Shown here in pieces: positions 1 to 6,902 of a stretch of DNA of 34,302 bases (position 1 is the first letter of the stretch; every line of letters begins with the position of its first letter). The translations under genes and the position numbers were made by a program. The notes beneath the pieces are model-generated. The model was not told the origin of the DNA, made no database searches, and worked only from the letters and a program-made list of their open reading frames with translations. Source of the DNA: CAIJMU01 sp035531315 (GTDB lineage: Bacteria; Spirochaetota; Spirochaetia; Treponematales; Rectinemataceae); contig DATKTD010000322.1 in NCBI GenBank assembly GCA_035531315.1, forward strand, positions 1 to 34,302. The letters are read 5' to 3'.

Positions 1-273
1 GACATCCAGCTCAGCTTCCAGGGCGACTACATGGTCTTCACGGCCAGGATCGGCGCGGACACCGTGGTCGACGAAGGCGTACGCTACGTCAAGCGCCGCC
101 TCAAGCTCAAGGATGTCGAACGCCAGAAGTACTACGTCCCGGCCGACAAGTTCGCGCAGGACATGGTCAAGGCGGTCTTCCGCAACGGCATCCTCAAGGT
201 GACGGTGCCGCCCAAGGAAGATTCGGCCACTCCCGAGGGCATCAAGATCGAGATACTCCACGAAGGCGAGTGA
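1..273 (+). CDS. Hsp20/alpha-crystallin family small heat shock protein (5' truncated by window)
   Basis: Reading frame 1 is open from the first base to the TGA at 271-273, so the gene begins upstream of the window and only the last 90 residues are visible. They look like the second half of an alpha-crystallin domain: a YYVPADKF stretch, then the typical FRNGILKVTVP strand (compare the family pattern A..NGVL.V..P), and a C-terminal IEI tripeptide matching the I-x-I motif that docks between subunits. Small heat shock proteins are ATP-independent holdases that bind unfolding proteins in the cytoplasm. An internal ATG at 31 has no ribosome binding site and would cut the domain, so I treat the gene as partial. 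A strong terminator follows at 302-334. Confidence 0.8.
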   Translation, partial: DIQLSFQGDYMVFTARIGADTVVDEGVRYVKRRLKLKDVERQKYYVPADKFAQDMVKAVFRNGILKVTVPPKEDSATPEGIKIEILHEGE

Positions 274-301
274 CTAGACCGCCAGTAGGTCGTGAGACGA
301 A

Positions 302-334
302 GAAGGCGCCCATTTTTCGGGCGCCTTCGTTTTT
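302..334 (+). terminator. Rho-independent terminator of the Hsp20 gene
   Basis: A perfect 10-bp inverted repeat, GAAGGCGCCC (302-311) and GGGCGCCTTC (319-328), encloses a T-rich loop and is followed by GTTTTT (329-334). It lies 28 bp after the Hsp20 stop codon. The U tract is only on the rightward transcript, so it mainly serves the Hsp20 gene. It also separates it from the convergent sigma/anti-sigma operon. Confidence 0.85.
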
Positions 335-347
335 CCGTCCCTTCCCG

Positions 348-824
348 TCAGCGGGGCAGGCCGAAAAAATAGGGGCTGCGCTTCTCGAGTTCCGACTTGA
401 GTTCCTCCGCGTGGGTCCCGGCGAATACCAACCCGAAGACGCTGAGGGCGAGGCCGAAGACTATCGCCAGTGGGAAGAAGAGGGCATCGTCTCCGACCCC
501 TTGGAGCCTGGCGAAGATGGGCAGGAAAATACAGGAAATGGCGACGAGGAAGCCCGGGAAGGCCCACTGCGCGAGGCTGAGTTCCCTCCGTGGCCGCGGG
601 GTGAGCCGCACTGCCGCCATCGTCCGATCTTCCATGATGGAGAAGTCCTCGAGCTCGTCGAAGCGAAGGGACTCGTCGCGCTTCCACGCCGACAGGGCCG
701 ATTCGAAGGCGCTGACCTGGGCACGGCAGGAGGCGCAGCGCGACATATGAAGGGCGAGCGAGGCGGGCAAGGCCTGCCCCGGCTCGAGCTCGTCAAAACG
801 CAGGAGGAAACGTTCGCAACGCAT
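348..824 (-). CDS. Zinc-finger (ZAS-type) transmembrane anti-sigma factor
   Basis: The 158-residue protein has a short cytoplasmic N-terminus carrying H26-x3-C30-x2-C33 (HMSRCASC), the signature of ZAS anti-sigma factors, which bind and sequester ECF sigma factors. Two hydrophobic segments at about residues 84-105 and 113-135 should anchor it in the inner membrane. The C-terminal tail (about 136-158) is short and charged, so a large extracytoplasmic sensor domain is absent. The start at 824 lies one base after the sigma factor stop codon (826-828), as expected for a translationally coupled sigma/anti-sigma pair. The identity of the signal cannot be read from the sequence. Confidence 0.8.
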   Translation of the reverse strand: MRCERFLLRFDELEPGQALPASLALHMSRCASCRAQVSAFESALSAWKRDESLRFDELEDFSIMEDRTMAAVRLTPRPRRELSLAQWAFPGFLVAISCIFLPIFARLQGVGDDALFFPLAIVFGLALSVFGLVFAGTHAEELKSELEKRSPYFFGLPR

Positions 825-825
825 T

Positions 826-1392
826 TCATGCCCCCATCGAAAGCCGCTCCCGCAACATCCGCTTGGCGCGGAAGACGTGGGATTTGATGGTATTCACCGG
901 AAAACCGGTGATCTTCGCGATCTCGATATACGAAAGATCCTGGAAGAAGCAGAGTTCGACGCAGATCGCCTGTTCCGGCGAAAGGAAGGCCAGGGCCTCG
1001 CGCACCTCACGGGCCTTTTCCTTCTCGATAAGCCCTTCTTCGACGGCGCTCCGCCTATCCGCGATCGACTCGTCGTCTATCTCCTCGTGAAGCCGCCGCC
1101 TCGATCTCGTCGAGGTCGCCGTGTTGTAGGCGATCCTGAGAAGCCAGGTGGAGAACTTCGAGCCGAAGCGAAAGGTGGAAAGCTTGGTATAGGCCTTCAC
1201 GAAGACCTCCTGCACGAGATCCTCGGCCTCGTCGTGATCCTTGAACCACGATATCCCAACCCTATACACCCGCCGGCCATGACGTCGCACGAGCTCCGAG
1301 AAGCGCTCCGTATCGCCATCGAGGACAAGCCCTATAATCTCCTCGTCGGACAGAGTCTCAGGCGGAGACCCTCCCGATTGGGGAGCCGCCAT
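826..1392 (-). CDS. RNA polymerase ECF-type sigma-70 factor
   Basis: The 188-residue length and two-domain layout fit an ECF sigma factor. Region 2 (about residues 27-100) contains DEAEDLVQEVFVKAY (54-68) and FSTWLLRIAYN (80-90), which recognise the -10 element and core polymerase. Region 4 (about 130-182) contains LSPEQAICVELCFFQDLSYIEIA and a helix-turn-helix ending VNTIKSHVFRAKRMLRERL, which binds the -35 element. It is followed directly by its likely anti-sigma factor and preceded, 9 bp away, by a small membrane protein. No good Shine-Dalgarno sequence precedes the ATG at 1392, so translational coupling to the upstream gene is plausible and the start is somewhat uncertain. Confidence 0.9.
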   Translation of the reverse strand: MAAPQSGGSPPETLSDEEIIGLVLDGDTERFSELVRRHGRRVYRVGISWFKDHDEAEDLVQEVFVKAYTKLSTFRFGSKFSTWLLRIAYNTATSTRSRRRLHEEIDDESIADRRSAVEEGLIEKEKAREVREALAFLSPEQAICVELCFFQDLSYIEIAKITGFPVNTIKSHVFRAKRMLRERLSMGA

Positions 1393-1401
1393 CGAGCCGC
1401 G

Positions 1402-1737
1402 TTAGCGGCGCCCGGCCGCGCGGAGACGCACGAAGACAAGGAGGGCAAAACCCGAGGAGAGGGGCATGAGACCTCCAAGAAGGGAATAGCCCAGGCCGTC
1501 GACGATGAAAATGAGCACGGTGAGGACGAATCCGACGGTGACGAGGAGCAATCCGGACAGGAGACTCACCGTATCGACATCGAAGTGTACGGGAGTCCAG
1601 ACCCCCTGCTGGATCAGAAGCTTCCGTTCCCGATGATTCCAGAGCAACCAGAAGAATACGACGACACTCCCCAGCAGAATGCCGACAATCGGTATACTCG
1701 AGATGAGAACCTGCGCGGCTAACGAAGTCCCGGCCAT
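1402..1737 (-). CDS. Small membrane protein upstream of ECF sigma factor (DUF6249-like)
   Basis: This 111-residue protein has three hydrophobic segments: about 9-32 (VLISSIPIVGILLGSVVVFF), 55-80 and 82-103. Between the first and second is a short charged loop, HRERKLLIQQGVWTPVHFD. Similar small membrane proteins with an early helix followed by a RxxLIxxG-type loop are often found beside ECF sigma factors and are annotated DUF6249, but I assign this from memory of the pattern only. The gene starts at ATG 1737 behind GAGGT, and ends 9 bp before the sigma gene, so the three genes probably form one operon. A role in signalling to the sigma factor is inference from position. Confidence 0.6.
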   Translation of the reverse strand: MAGTSLAAQVLISSIPIVGILLGSVVVFFWLLWNHRERKLLIQQGVWTPVHFDVDTVSLLSGLLLVTVGFVLTVLIFIVDGLGYSLLGGLMPLSSGFALLVFVRLRAAGRR

Positions 1738-1751
1738 CGACTACCTCTTAA

Positions 1752-1794
1752 TCCCTCTCCAAGAGGGAATATCATGAGCGCCCTTCGCGGGCGC
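1752..1794 (-). promoter_or_regulatory. Two small hairpins at the 5' leader of the membrane protein/sigma operon
   Basis: TCCCTCT (1752-1758) pairs with AGAGGGA (1762-1768) around a 3-base loop, and GCGCCC (1778-1783) pairs with GGGCGC (1789-1794) around a 5-base loop. Both would form in the leftward mRNA just upstream of the Shine-Dalgarno region of the gene starting at 1737. They may affect its translation, but there is no direct evidence for that. Confidence 0.35.
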
Positions 1795-1866
1795 ACGCAA
1801 TGAGACTCGGGGAGGCAGGGAAAGGTTGCGGCACGGGCGGACTGAAGAGCCTCGTTCTTCGATCCC

Positions 1867-2014
1867 GCGAGTGAAGGGCCGCGTAGCCCCCCCCCGCCAG
1901 GCAGGCAGCCGGATTCGCCACGGCGAATCCGGCGAGCGAAGGGCCGCGTAGCCCCCCCCCCGCCAGGCAGCCGGATTCGCCACGGCGAATCCGGCGAGCG
2001 AAGGGCCGCGTAGC
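1867..2014. repeat. Intergenic tandem repeat with poly-C tracts and internal palindrome (2 full copies plus a partial)
   Basis: Unit 1 (1867-1931, 65 bp) and unit 2 (1932-1993, 62 bp) are nearly identical, and a third partial copy (1994-2014) runs into the terminator-like hairpin next to the phosphorylase stop codon. Each full unit carries a homopolymeric C tract (9 C at 1887-1895, 10 C at 1952-1961). Each also has a perfect 11-bp inverted repeat CCGGATTCGCC/GGCGAATCCGG with a 2-base loop (1909-1932 and 1971-1994). The units differ only by one C and by a 4-base GCAG insertion in unit 1. The whole 286-bp gap between 1738 and 2023 is non-coding; the open frames crossing it are low-complexity products of the repeat. 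Confidence 0.9.
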
Positions 2015-2024
2015 GGCCCTTCGC
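1998..2024 (-). terminator. Strong hairpin at the 3' end of the phosphorylase gene
   Basis: GCGAAGGGCCGC (1998-2009) and GCGGCCCTTCGC (2013-2024) form a perfect 12-bp stem with a GTA loop. The stem starts at the first base of the phosphorylase stop codon (2024-2026). There is no U tract after it, so it may be a Rho-assisted terminator or an mRNA 3'-end stabiliser rather than a classical intrinsic terminator. Confidence 0.5.
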
Positions 2025-4570
2025 TAAGCCCACCGAATCAAACCGGGCACGAAGGCCTGGGCGAGGGAGGGGTGCCGTGGCAGCACCCGCACCGCGTAGC
2101 CCTGCTGGCCCGTCCTGTTGCAGGTCACCGTCACCGAGAATGAACAAGCGCCGCCCTTCATCTCGCCGGCGATCATCGGCAGCCTTTCGGCCCCGACGAT
2201 TTCGTCCTGGCTCGACAGGGGCCCGTGAAAGAGCTCGACGAGGACCTCGTCGGGCGAAAGGCCGGCCAATTCCACCTGGGCCGAGACGCTTACTTGATCC
2301 CCGCTCAGCATCACCGGCTTGGCGTCGCTTCTGACATCGGAAACGCTCACCCCGGCCCAGGCGGAGCGCGCCTTGTCGAAATAGGCGGACAACTGTTTTG
2401 CGGCGGCAAAGCCGCTTTCCTCGAGCTTCCTGTAATTCGAGAGGGCGGGGAAGTAGAAACGCTCGGAGTATTCCTTGACCATGCGATGTGACGAATACTC
2501 CGCCCCGACGAATTGCATCGAGGACTTCATGCGCTTGATCCATTCGCGGGGTAGTCCGTCGCGGCCTCGCTGATAGAAGAGGGGGATTATTTCGCGTTCG
2601 AGGAGATCGTAGAGGGCCTCGCTCTCGATCTGATCCTGGAGTTCCTCGTCGGAATACATCTCGCCCGAGCCGATGGCCCAGCCGATCGAGGGGCCGTGAT
2701 CGCGGAAGGCCTCGGCCCACCAGCCGTCCAGGACGGAGCAGTTAAGGACGCCGTTCATGCCCGCCTTCATCCCGCTCGTCCCCGAGGCCTCGAGGGGGCG
2801 GCGCGGGGTGTTGAGCCACACGTCGGACCCCGAGGTGAGATAGCGCGACATCGTCATGTCGTAGTCCTCGATAAAGACGATGCGGCTCATCACCTCCTCG
2901 CGGCGCGAGAAATGCACCAGTTCCTTGATGATGGCCTTGCCGGGTATGTCGTGCGGATGGGCCTTGCCCGCGAAGATGATCTGCAGGGGATGATCGCGAT
3001 CGGAGAGGAGGCGGAGAAGCCTGTCGGGGTCGCGGAGGAGGAGGTTGCCGCGTTTATAGGTGGCGAAGCGCCTCGCGAAAGACAGGGTGAGGGCGGAGGG
3101 AGATAGGGCGTCCTCCGCTCGGATCATCGCGCCCTCCCCCGCTCCGGCCCGGCGCGCCGCCTTCTTGATGCGATCGCGGGCGAAGACGACGAGGCGTTCG
3201 CGACGTCTCTCGTGGGTCCTCCACAACTCTTCGTCGGAGATGCGGCTCATCCTCTGCCAGATGTCGAGGTCGGCCGGCTCGTCGTAGAAGCGAGGACCGA
3301 AATAGCGGTCGAGGAGATCGAGCATGTTGTTGGAGATCCAGGTGCGCGGATGGACTCCGTTGGTGATGTGGGAAATGGGTATCTCGGCGAGGGGAACTCC
3401 CGGCCAGATATTCTTCCACATATCGCGCGACACCTCTCCATGAAGCTCCGAGACGCCGTTATTGAAGGCGGTGAGCTTGAGGGCGAGGACCGTCATGCAG
3501 AAGGGTTCGGCTTGATCCTCGGGACGCTCGCGGCCGAGGGCGAGGAAGTCCCCCCAGGAAATCCCGAGCTGCGAGGCGATGGCGCCGAAGTACTTTTCCA
3601 TGAGATCGATACCGAAGCGCTCGTTGCCCGCCGGAACCGGCGTGTGGGTCGTGAAGATGTTCGTGGGTCTGACCGCGGCCGCGGCCTCGGCGAAGCGGAA
3701 GCCCCGCTCCCCCATATGCTCCCTGATGCGCTCGAGGGCGAGGAAGGCCGAATGCCCCTCGTTCATATGGGTTACGGCGGGATTGATCCCGAGGGCGCGG
3801 AGGGCCCGTATTCCGCCGATGCCGAGGAGGATTTCCTGGCGAATCCTCGTCTCCTTGTCTCCACCGTAGAGGGCCGCCGTGATGAGGCGCTCCTCGGGGC
3901 CGTTTTCCGCGATGTTCGTGTCGAGGAGATAGAGATCGCTTCGACCGACGGCGACGCGCCAGATCTGGGCGACGACCTGTCGACCGGCCATGTCCACGGC
4001 GATCTTGACCGCCTCGCCCTTCTTGTCGAGGCAGCGGTGGACCGGCATGTTGTACCAATCGTTTTCCGGATAGGATTCCTGTTGGAAGCCGTCGGGGTTG
4101 AGGTACTGCTTGAAATAGCCCTGTCTATAAAGGAGGCCGATGCCGACGAGGGGGAGGCCCATGTCGCTGGCGGTCTTCATATGGTCGCCCGACAGGATGC
4201 CCAGGCCGCCCGAATAGGTGGGAAGGGATACGTCGAGACCGTATTCCATGGAAAAATAGGCGATCACATCCTTCATGCTGCCCTTGTACCAGGGCTCGCC
4301 ATTCTTATAGCGCTCGTATTTCGCGACGACTTCCTTGAGTGCGGCCAAATAGGAGTCGTCCTGGGCCATTTCGTCATAGCGAGACTGGGCCACCATGCCC
4401 AGCATCTTGGCCGGATTCTGCTGGCAATTCATCCAAACGTCGTAGTCGAGCCTGATGAAGAGCTGTATGGCCTCGAAATTCCAGGAGAGCCAAAGATTGT
4501 GCGCGATTTCCTCGAGGGCCGCGAGCTCCTTGGGGATTTTCGGCTTTACGGTATGGGAGAGTATCTTCAT
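2024..4570 (-). CDS. glgP: Alpha-glucan (glycogen) phosphorylase, GT35 family
   Basis: This 848-residue enzyme splits alpha-1,4-glucan with phosphate to release glucose 1-phosphate, using pyridoxal phosphate. The family signature EASGTSGMKAGMNG, which holds the PLP-binding lysine, lies at about residues 594-607. Other family blocks are AYFSMEYGL, YSGGLGILSGDH, THMNEGHSAF, IFTTHTPVPAGNERF and ITNGVHPRTW. The N-terminus (about 1-100, HNLWLSWNFEA) is the DUF3417-type domain found in the alpha-glucan phosphorylase subfamily that includes maltodextrin and trehalose-region enzymes. About 100 residues at the C-terminus form an extra beta-rich tail. It stands alone, with a 260-bp gap upstream and a repeat region downstream, and suggests storage-glucan use. 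Confidence 0.93.
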   Translation of the reverse strand: MKILSHTVKPKIPKELAALEEIAHNLWLSWNFEAIQLFIRLDYDVWMNCQQNPAKMLGMVAQSRYDEMAQDDSYLAALKEVVAKYERYKNGEPWYKGSMKDVIAYFSMEYGLDVSLPTYSGGLGILSGDHMKTASDMGLPLVGIGLLYRQGYFKQYLNPDGFQQESYPENDWYNMPVHRCLDKKGEAVKIAVDMAGRQVVAQIWRVAVGRSDLYLLDTNIAENGPEERLITAALYGGDKETRIRQEILLGIGGIRALRALGINPAVTHMNEGHSAFLALERIREHMGERGFRFAEAAAAVRPTNIFTTHTPVPAGNERFGIDLMEKYFGAIASQLGISWGDFLALGRERPEDQAEPFCMTVLALKLTAFNNGVSELHGEVSRDMWKNIWPGVPLAEIPISHITNGVHPRTWISNNMLDLLDRYFGPRFYDEPADLDIWQRMSRISDEELWRTHERRRERLVVFARDRIKKAARRAGAGEGAMIRAEDALSPSALTLSFARRFATYKRGNLLLRDPDRLLRLLSDRDHPLQIIFAGKAHPHDIPGKAIIKELVHFSRREEVMSRIVFIEDYDMTMSRYLTSGSDVWLNTPRRPLEASGTSGMKAGMNGVLNCSVLDGWWAEAFRDHGPSIGWAIGSGEMYSDEELQDQIESEALYDLLEREIIPLFYQRGRDGLPREWIKRMKSSMQFVGAEYSSHRMVKEYSERFYFPALSNYRKLEESGFAAAKQLSAYFDKARSAWAGVSVSDVRSDAKPVMLSGDQVSVSAQVELAGLSPDEVLVELFHGPLSSQDEIVGAERLPMIAGEMKGGACSFSVTVTCNRTGQQGYAVRVLPRHPSLAQAFVPGLIRWA

Positions 4571-4624
4571 GGAGTTCCGCCTTGCGGATAGATTGGCCGT
4601 CTTTTCCGGGCGGCTTATCCTCGA

Positions 4625-4653
4625 AGCTTAGCTATTGGGGGCTTCGACGTCAA
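4625..4653 (-). promoter_or_regulatory. Weak candidate promoter for the phosphorylase gene
   Basis: On the minus strand TTGACG (4653-4648) is followed after 17 bp by TAAGCT (4630-4625). The -35 is good (5/6) but the -10 is poor (3/6). It lies about 55 bp upstream of the ATG at 4570. The rest of 4571-4763 shows nothing I can identify. Confidence 0.3.
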
Positions 4654-4763
4654 GGATAAACCGGTTTACTACTCGATACCCAGGGGCCTAGCAATGAGTC
4701 CGGCCTGTGCAAAATCACCACAGCCTTGGTCATCGCCCAGCCTCCCCGCTTGCAGTCCAGTCG

Positions 4764-4797
4764 TTAAAAAGAAAGACCCGGCCTCAAGGCCGGGTCT
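4764..4797 (-). terminator. Rho-independent terminator of triheme cytochrome gene 1
   Basis: AGACCCGGCC (4774-4783) and GGCCGGGTCT (4788-4797) form a perfect 10-bp stem with a TCAA loop. On the minus strand it is followed by TTCTTTTTAA (4773-4764). It lies about 40 bp after the stop codon of the cytochrome gene at 4839-5270. Its core resembles the terminator after the second cytochrome gene. Confidence 0.88.
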
Positions 4798-4838
4798 AGG
4801 CCCTATTTCGGGCCCCGTCAGCGATGGCTCTCGCCTGA

Positions 4839-5270
4839 TTACCAGTTGGCCTTGCCGGACTTGATGCTCATGGCGCCGGTGCTGACGTCGAGCTTGTGGC
4901 AGTTGAGGCAGGATCCGGCATAATGCTGAACGAAGACATTCTTCGTGGCATCGGGGCCGAAGTGCTTCATGTGCACGACCTTCGCCAGCGAGGGAATCTT
5001 CGCCCCTTCCTTGTGGCAGACGGCGCAACCCTCGGGAACGACCTTGACCATCTTGGAGACGTCGGGATGTCCCTCGACCTTCTTGAGTTCATTGGGGATG
5101 GAGTAGTTGCCCTGGTGGCAGCTCACGCAGCCGTTAGGAGTACCGTCGGCCTGGAGAATACCGGGGAGATAGGCAGCGGGCGGAGTATCCGCCGCGAAGA
5201 TGGCAAGGGGACTGGCGACAGCCAGGACGAGAGCGATTGCAACGACCATTACCGAGCGAGCGTTTTTCAT
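4839..5270 (-). CDS. Small periplasmic triheme c-type cytochrome (paralogue 1)
   Basis: The 143-residue precursor has a Sec signal peptide (about 1-26, ending IFAA) and three heme-binding CxxCH motifs (CVSCH, CAVCH, CLNCH). Additional histidines in GHPDV, VVHMKHF and VQHY could be distal ligands. The start is set at 5270 because AAGGAGGTT sits just upstream; an in-frame ATG at 5321 would put charged residues before the signal peptide. It is a paralogue of the cytochrome at 5515-5952: both share LPGI, GC-x-xCH, GHPDV-x-KMVK-x-VP and a C-terminal ANW. It probably shuttles electrons in the periplasm, by analogy with small c7/c3-type cytochromes. It has its own promoter and terminator. Confidence 0.85.
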   Translation of the reverse strand: MKNARSVMVVAIALVLAVASPLAIFAADTPPAAYLPGILQADGTPNGCVSCHQGNYSIPNELKKVEGHPDVSKMVKVVPEGCAVCHKEGAKIPSLAKVVHMKHFGPDATKNVFVQHYAGSCLNCHKLDVSTGAMSIKSGKANW

Positions 5271-5302
5271 GTGAACCTCCTTAGGTATCGAACAGTGGGC
5301 AT

Positions 5303-5331
5303 ATTTTGTGTTTCGCTTCAATCTTCGTCAA
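5303..5331 (-). promoter_or_regulatory. Sigma-70-like promoter of triheme cytochrome gene 1
   Basis: On the minus strand TTGACG (5331-5326) and CAAAAT (5308-5303) are separated by exactly 17 bp. The -10 is 33 bp upstream of the ATG at 5270, with AAGGAGG in between. Matches to consensus are 5/6 and 4/6. Confidence 0.55.
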
Positions 5332-5335
5332 GATG

Positions 5336-5349
5336 TTTCGTTTACGAAA
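5336..5349. promoter_or_regulatory. Perfect 14-bp palindrome upstream of the cytochrome promoter (possible operator)
   Basis: TTTCGT (5336-5341), a TT spacer and ACGAAA (5344-5349) form an inverted repeat 4 bp upstream of the -35 box. The position suits an activator or repressor site. It does not match an FNR box (TTGAT-N4-ATCAA). The flank 5350-5400 is very AT-rich compared with the rest of the window. Confidence 0.4.
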
Positions 5350-5426
5350 TTAGAGAATACTGAATTTATTATATAGTTCATTATATACGTGTCGACGATC
5401 GCCGCCCCTTAGCTCGCAAGAGCGTC

Positions 5427-5461
5427 AAAACGAAAAGGGACCCGCCCATTTGGCCGGGTCC
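5427..5461 (-). terminator. Rho-independent terminator of triheme cytochrome gene 2
   Basis: GGACCCG (5438-5444) and CGGGTCC (5455-5461) form a stem extended by imperfect CC/GG pairs. On the minus strand it is followed by the T-rich run TTTTCGTTTTGA. It lies about 55 bp downstream of the stop codon at 5515. Confidence 0.75.
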
Positions 5462-5514
5462 GTCAATAAGGCGCCGAAATTCGATCGAAACGGCTCACCC
5501 GCGATAGAGATATT

Positions 5515-5952
5515 CTACCAATTGGCCGGAGCGTTCTTCACCGCGATCTTGCCAGACTCGGTGTCAACGGTATGGCAACTCAGGCAGGAGCCCTTGTCGT
5601 TGATGAGAAAGTCGTTGTTGCTCTGGTTCTGGTAGTGATTTCGATGCACCATTGAACCGAGAACGGGAGCCATCTGGCTCGCGTAGTGGCACTTGAGGCA
5701 GTCCATCGGCACGTTCTTCACCATCTTGGCGACGTCGGGATGTCCTCCCTTGATGCTGTCGAGGACGGCCGTGAGACGGAAATCCTTGGTGGCCGTCTTG
5801 ACATGGCAATCGACACAACCCCTGGGTTGGCTGTCGGGGGCATTGATGCCGGGCAAGGCGGGAACGCTGCCCGCTGCGGTAAGGGAAAGCGGAGCCACGA
5901 AGAGCCCCGCGATCAACAGCAGGGCGAGGGTCGCCGTTTTGCCGATCTTCAT
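5515..5952 (-). CDS. Small periplasmic triheme c-type cytochrome (paralogue 2)
   Basis: The 145-residue precursor has a signal peptide (about 1-27, TATLALLLIAGLFVAPLSLTA) and three CxxCH motifs (CVDCH, CLKCH, CLSCH). As in its neighbour at 4839-5270, the blocks LPGI, GGHPDVAKMVK and a C-terminal ANW are conserved. I chose the start at 5952, which is preceded by AAGGAGGTT; a longer in-frame start at 6090 would add about 46 residues with no signal peptide at the front. It lies 140 bp downstream of ccsA, and its terminator separates it from paralogue 1. TTGACA is present on the minus strand at 6026-6021, but it has no convincing -10. Likely role: soluble periplasmic electron carrier. Confidence 0.85.
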   Translation of the reverse strand: MKIGKTATLALLLIAGLFVAPLSLTAAGSVPALPGINAPDSQPRGCVDCHVKTATKDFRLTAVLDSIKGGHPDVAKMVKNVPMDCLKCHYASQMAPVLGSMVHRNHYQNQSNNDFLINDKGSCLSCHTVDTESGKIAVKNAPANW

Positions 5953-6092
5953 GATGAACCTCCTTGGAAGCAATTCAATTGATAAGTCTGTATAGAAAAC
6001 ATCGACCATGCTCCTCGGCTTGTCAAGGCAAGCCAGGGAGCCTCCGTCGAGGGAAGTTGCCCGATTCCGGAACGCCCTCCCCCGCGGCAAAA

Positions 6093-6902
6093 CTATTTAG
6101 CATAACTATGAAGACCTGCCAGGAGGTAGTTCACGCCGGCGAAGGTGAAGATCGTGAAGAAGAAGCCCGTGATGGAAAGTATCGCTGACAGCTTTCCCCT
6201 CACCTTCATCACGAAGCGCGAATGAAGGAAGGCCGTGTAGACGAGCCAAGTGACGAGGGCCCAGGTTTCCTTGGGATCCCAGCTCCAGTAAACCCCCCAG
6301 GCATACTCCGCCCAGATGGCGCCGAAGATGAGGGCTCCGGCCGTATAGATCGGATAGCCGATCATCACGGTCGTGTACATGATCCTGTCGATGGCCTTCT
6401 TCCTTTCCTCCTCCTTGGTCAGGAGATAGGCGATAGCGCTCACCATCGAGACCGCGAAGAAAGCCTCGCCGATGAAGGCCATGGTCACGTGGAGGACGAG
6501 CCAATAGGAATGGAGGGCCGGTATGGGCGGATTCACGTCCTTCCCCACGATGGGAGAGGAGGAGATCATCACGAGGGCGAGGGCGATGACGGTGCCCCCG
6601 AAAACGCTCCATCGCAGGGCGCCGGTGCTCTTCTTCGAAACGAGGCGGAGAACGGCCATGACGACGCAGAGCGAGGCGGAGAAGAAGATCATCGCCTCGT
6701 AGGTGTTCGTCACCGCGGGGAAATCGATCTCGATGCTTCGCGCCACGATCGTGCCGAAGAGGGCGACTCCGGCCGCCATCAGAATCCAATGCGATAGCGG
6801 GTCGGCCTCGCCGCCCTTCTTCAGGAAAAACACGACCTGGGGTATGGCCGAGACGGCGATGAGTGCGAGGCCTATGACGGCCAGGACTTCGTTGAATGCC
6901 AT
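6093..6902 (-). CDS. ccsA: Cytochrome c biogenesis protein, CcsA/CcsB (system II)
   Basis: This 269-residue integral membrane protein contains the tryptophan-rich heme-handling motif of the family, WGVYWSWDPKETWALVTW (about residues 203-220), together with conserved histidines such as HSYWLVLHV and FLHSRF. With ResB it forms the system II synthase, which moves heme across the inner membrane and attaches it to CxxCH motifs in the periplasm. Its ATG overlaps the resB stop codon in TAATG (6902), so the two are translationally coupled. Its location among genes with many CxxCH motifs fits a dedicated maturation role. Gene naming varies (CcsA, CcsB, ResC). Confidence 0.92.
   Translation of the reverse strand: MAFNEVLAVIGLALIAVSAIPQVVFFLKKGGEADPLSHWILMAAGVALFGTIVARSIEIDFPAVTNTYEAMIFFSASLCVVMAVLRLVSKKSTGALRWSVFGGTVIALALVMISSSPIVGKDVNPPIPALHSYWLVLHVTMAFIGEAFFAVSMVSAIAYLLTKEEERKKAIDRIMYTTVMIGYPIYTAGALIFGAIWAEYAWGVYWSWDPKETWALVTWLVYTAFLHSRFVMKVRGKLSAILSITGFFFTIFTFAGVNYLLAGLHSYAK

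Noticed and set aside
1867..2024. Possible CRISPR array
   Set aside because: Only two full units, no variable spacers between repeats and no cas genes; it is a simple tandem duplication.
1719..2720. Leftward open frame with repeated Arg/Gly-rich sequence
   Set aside because: It runs across the intergenic tandem repeat and the phosphorylase gene in a wrong frame; its repeats only reflect the DNA repeats.
3212..4591. Long rightward open frame (459 codons) opposite the phosphorylase gene
   Set aside because: Overlaps completely the well-supported phosphorylase gene and shows no family features.
6017..6034. Hairpin GGCTTG/CAAGCC as a terminator of ccsA
   Set aside because: The stem is only 6 bp and no U tract follows on the minus strand.
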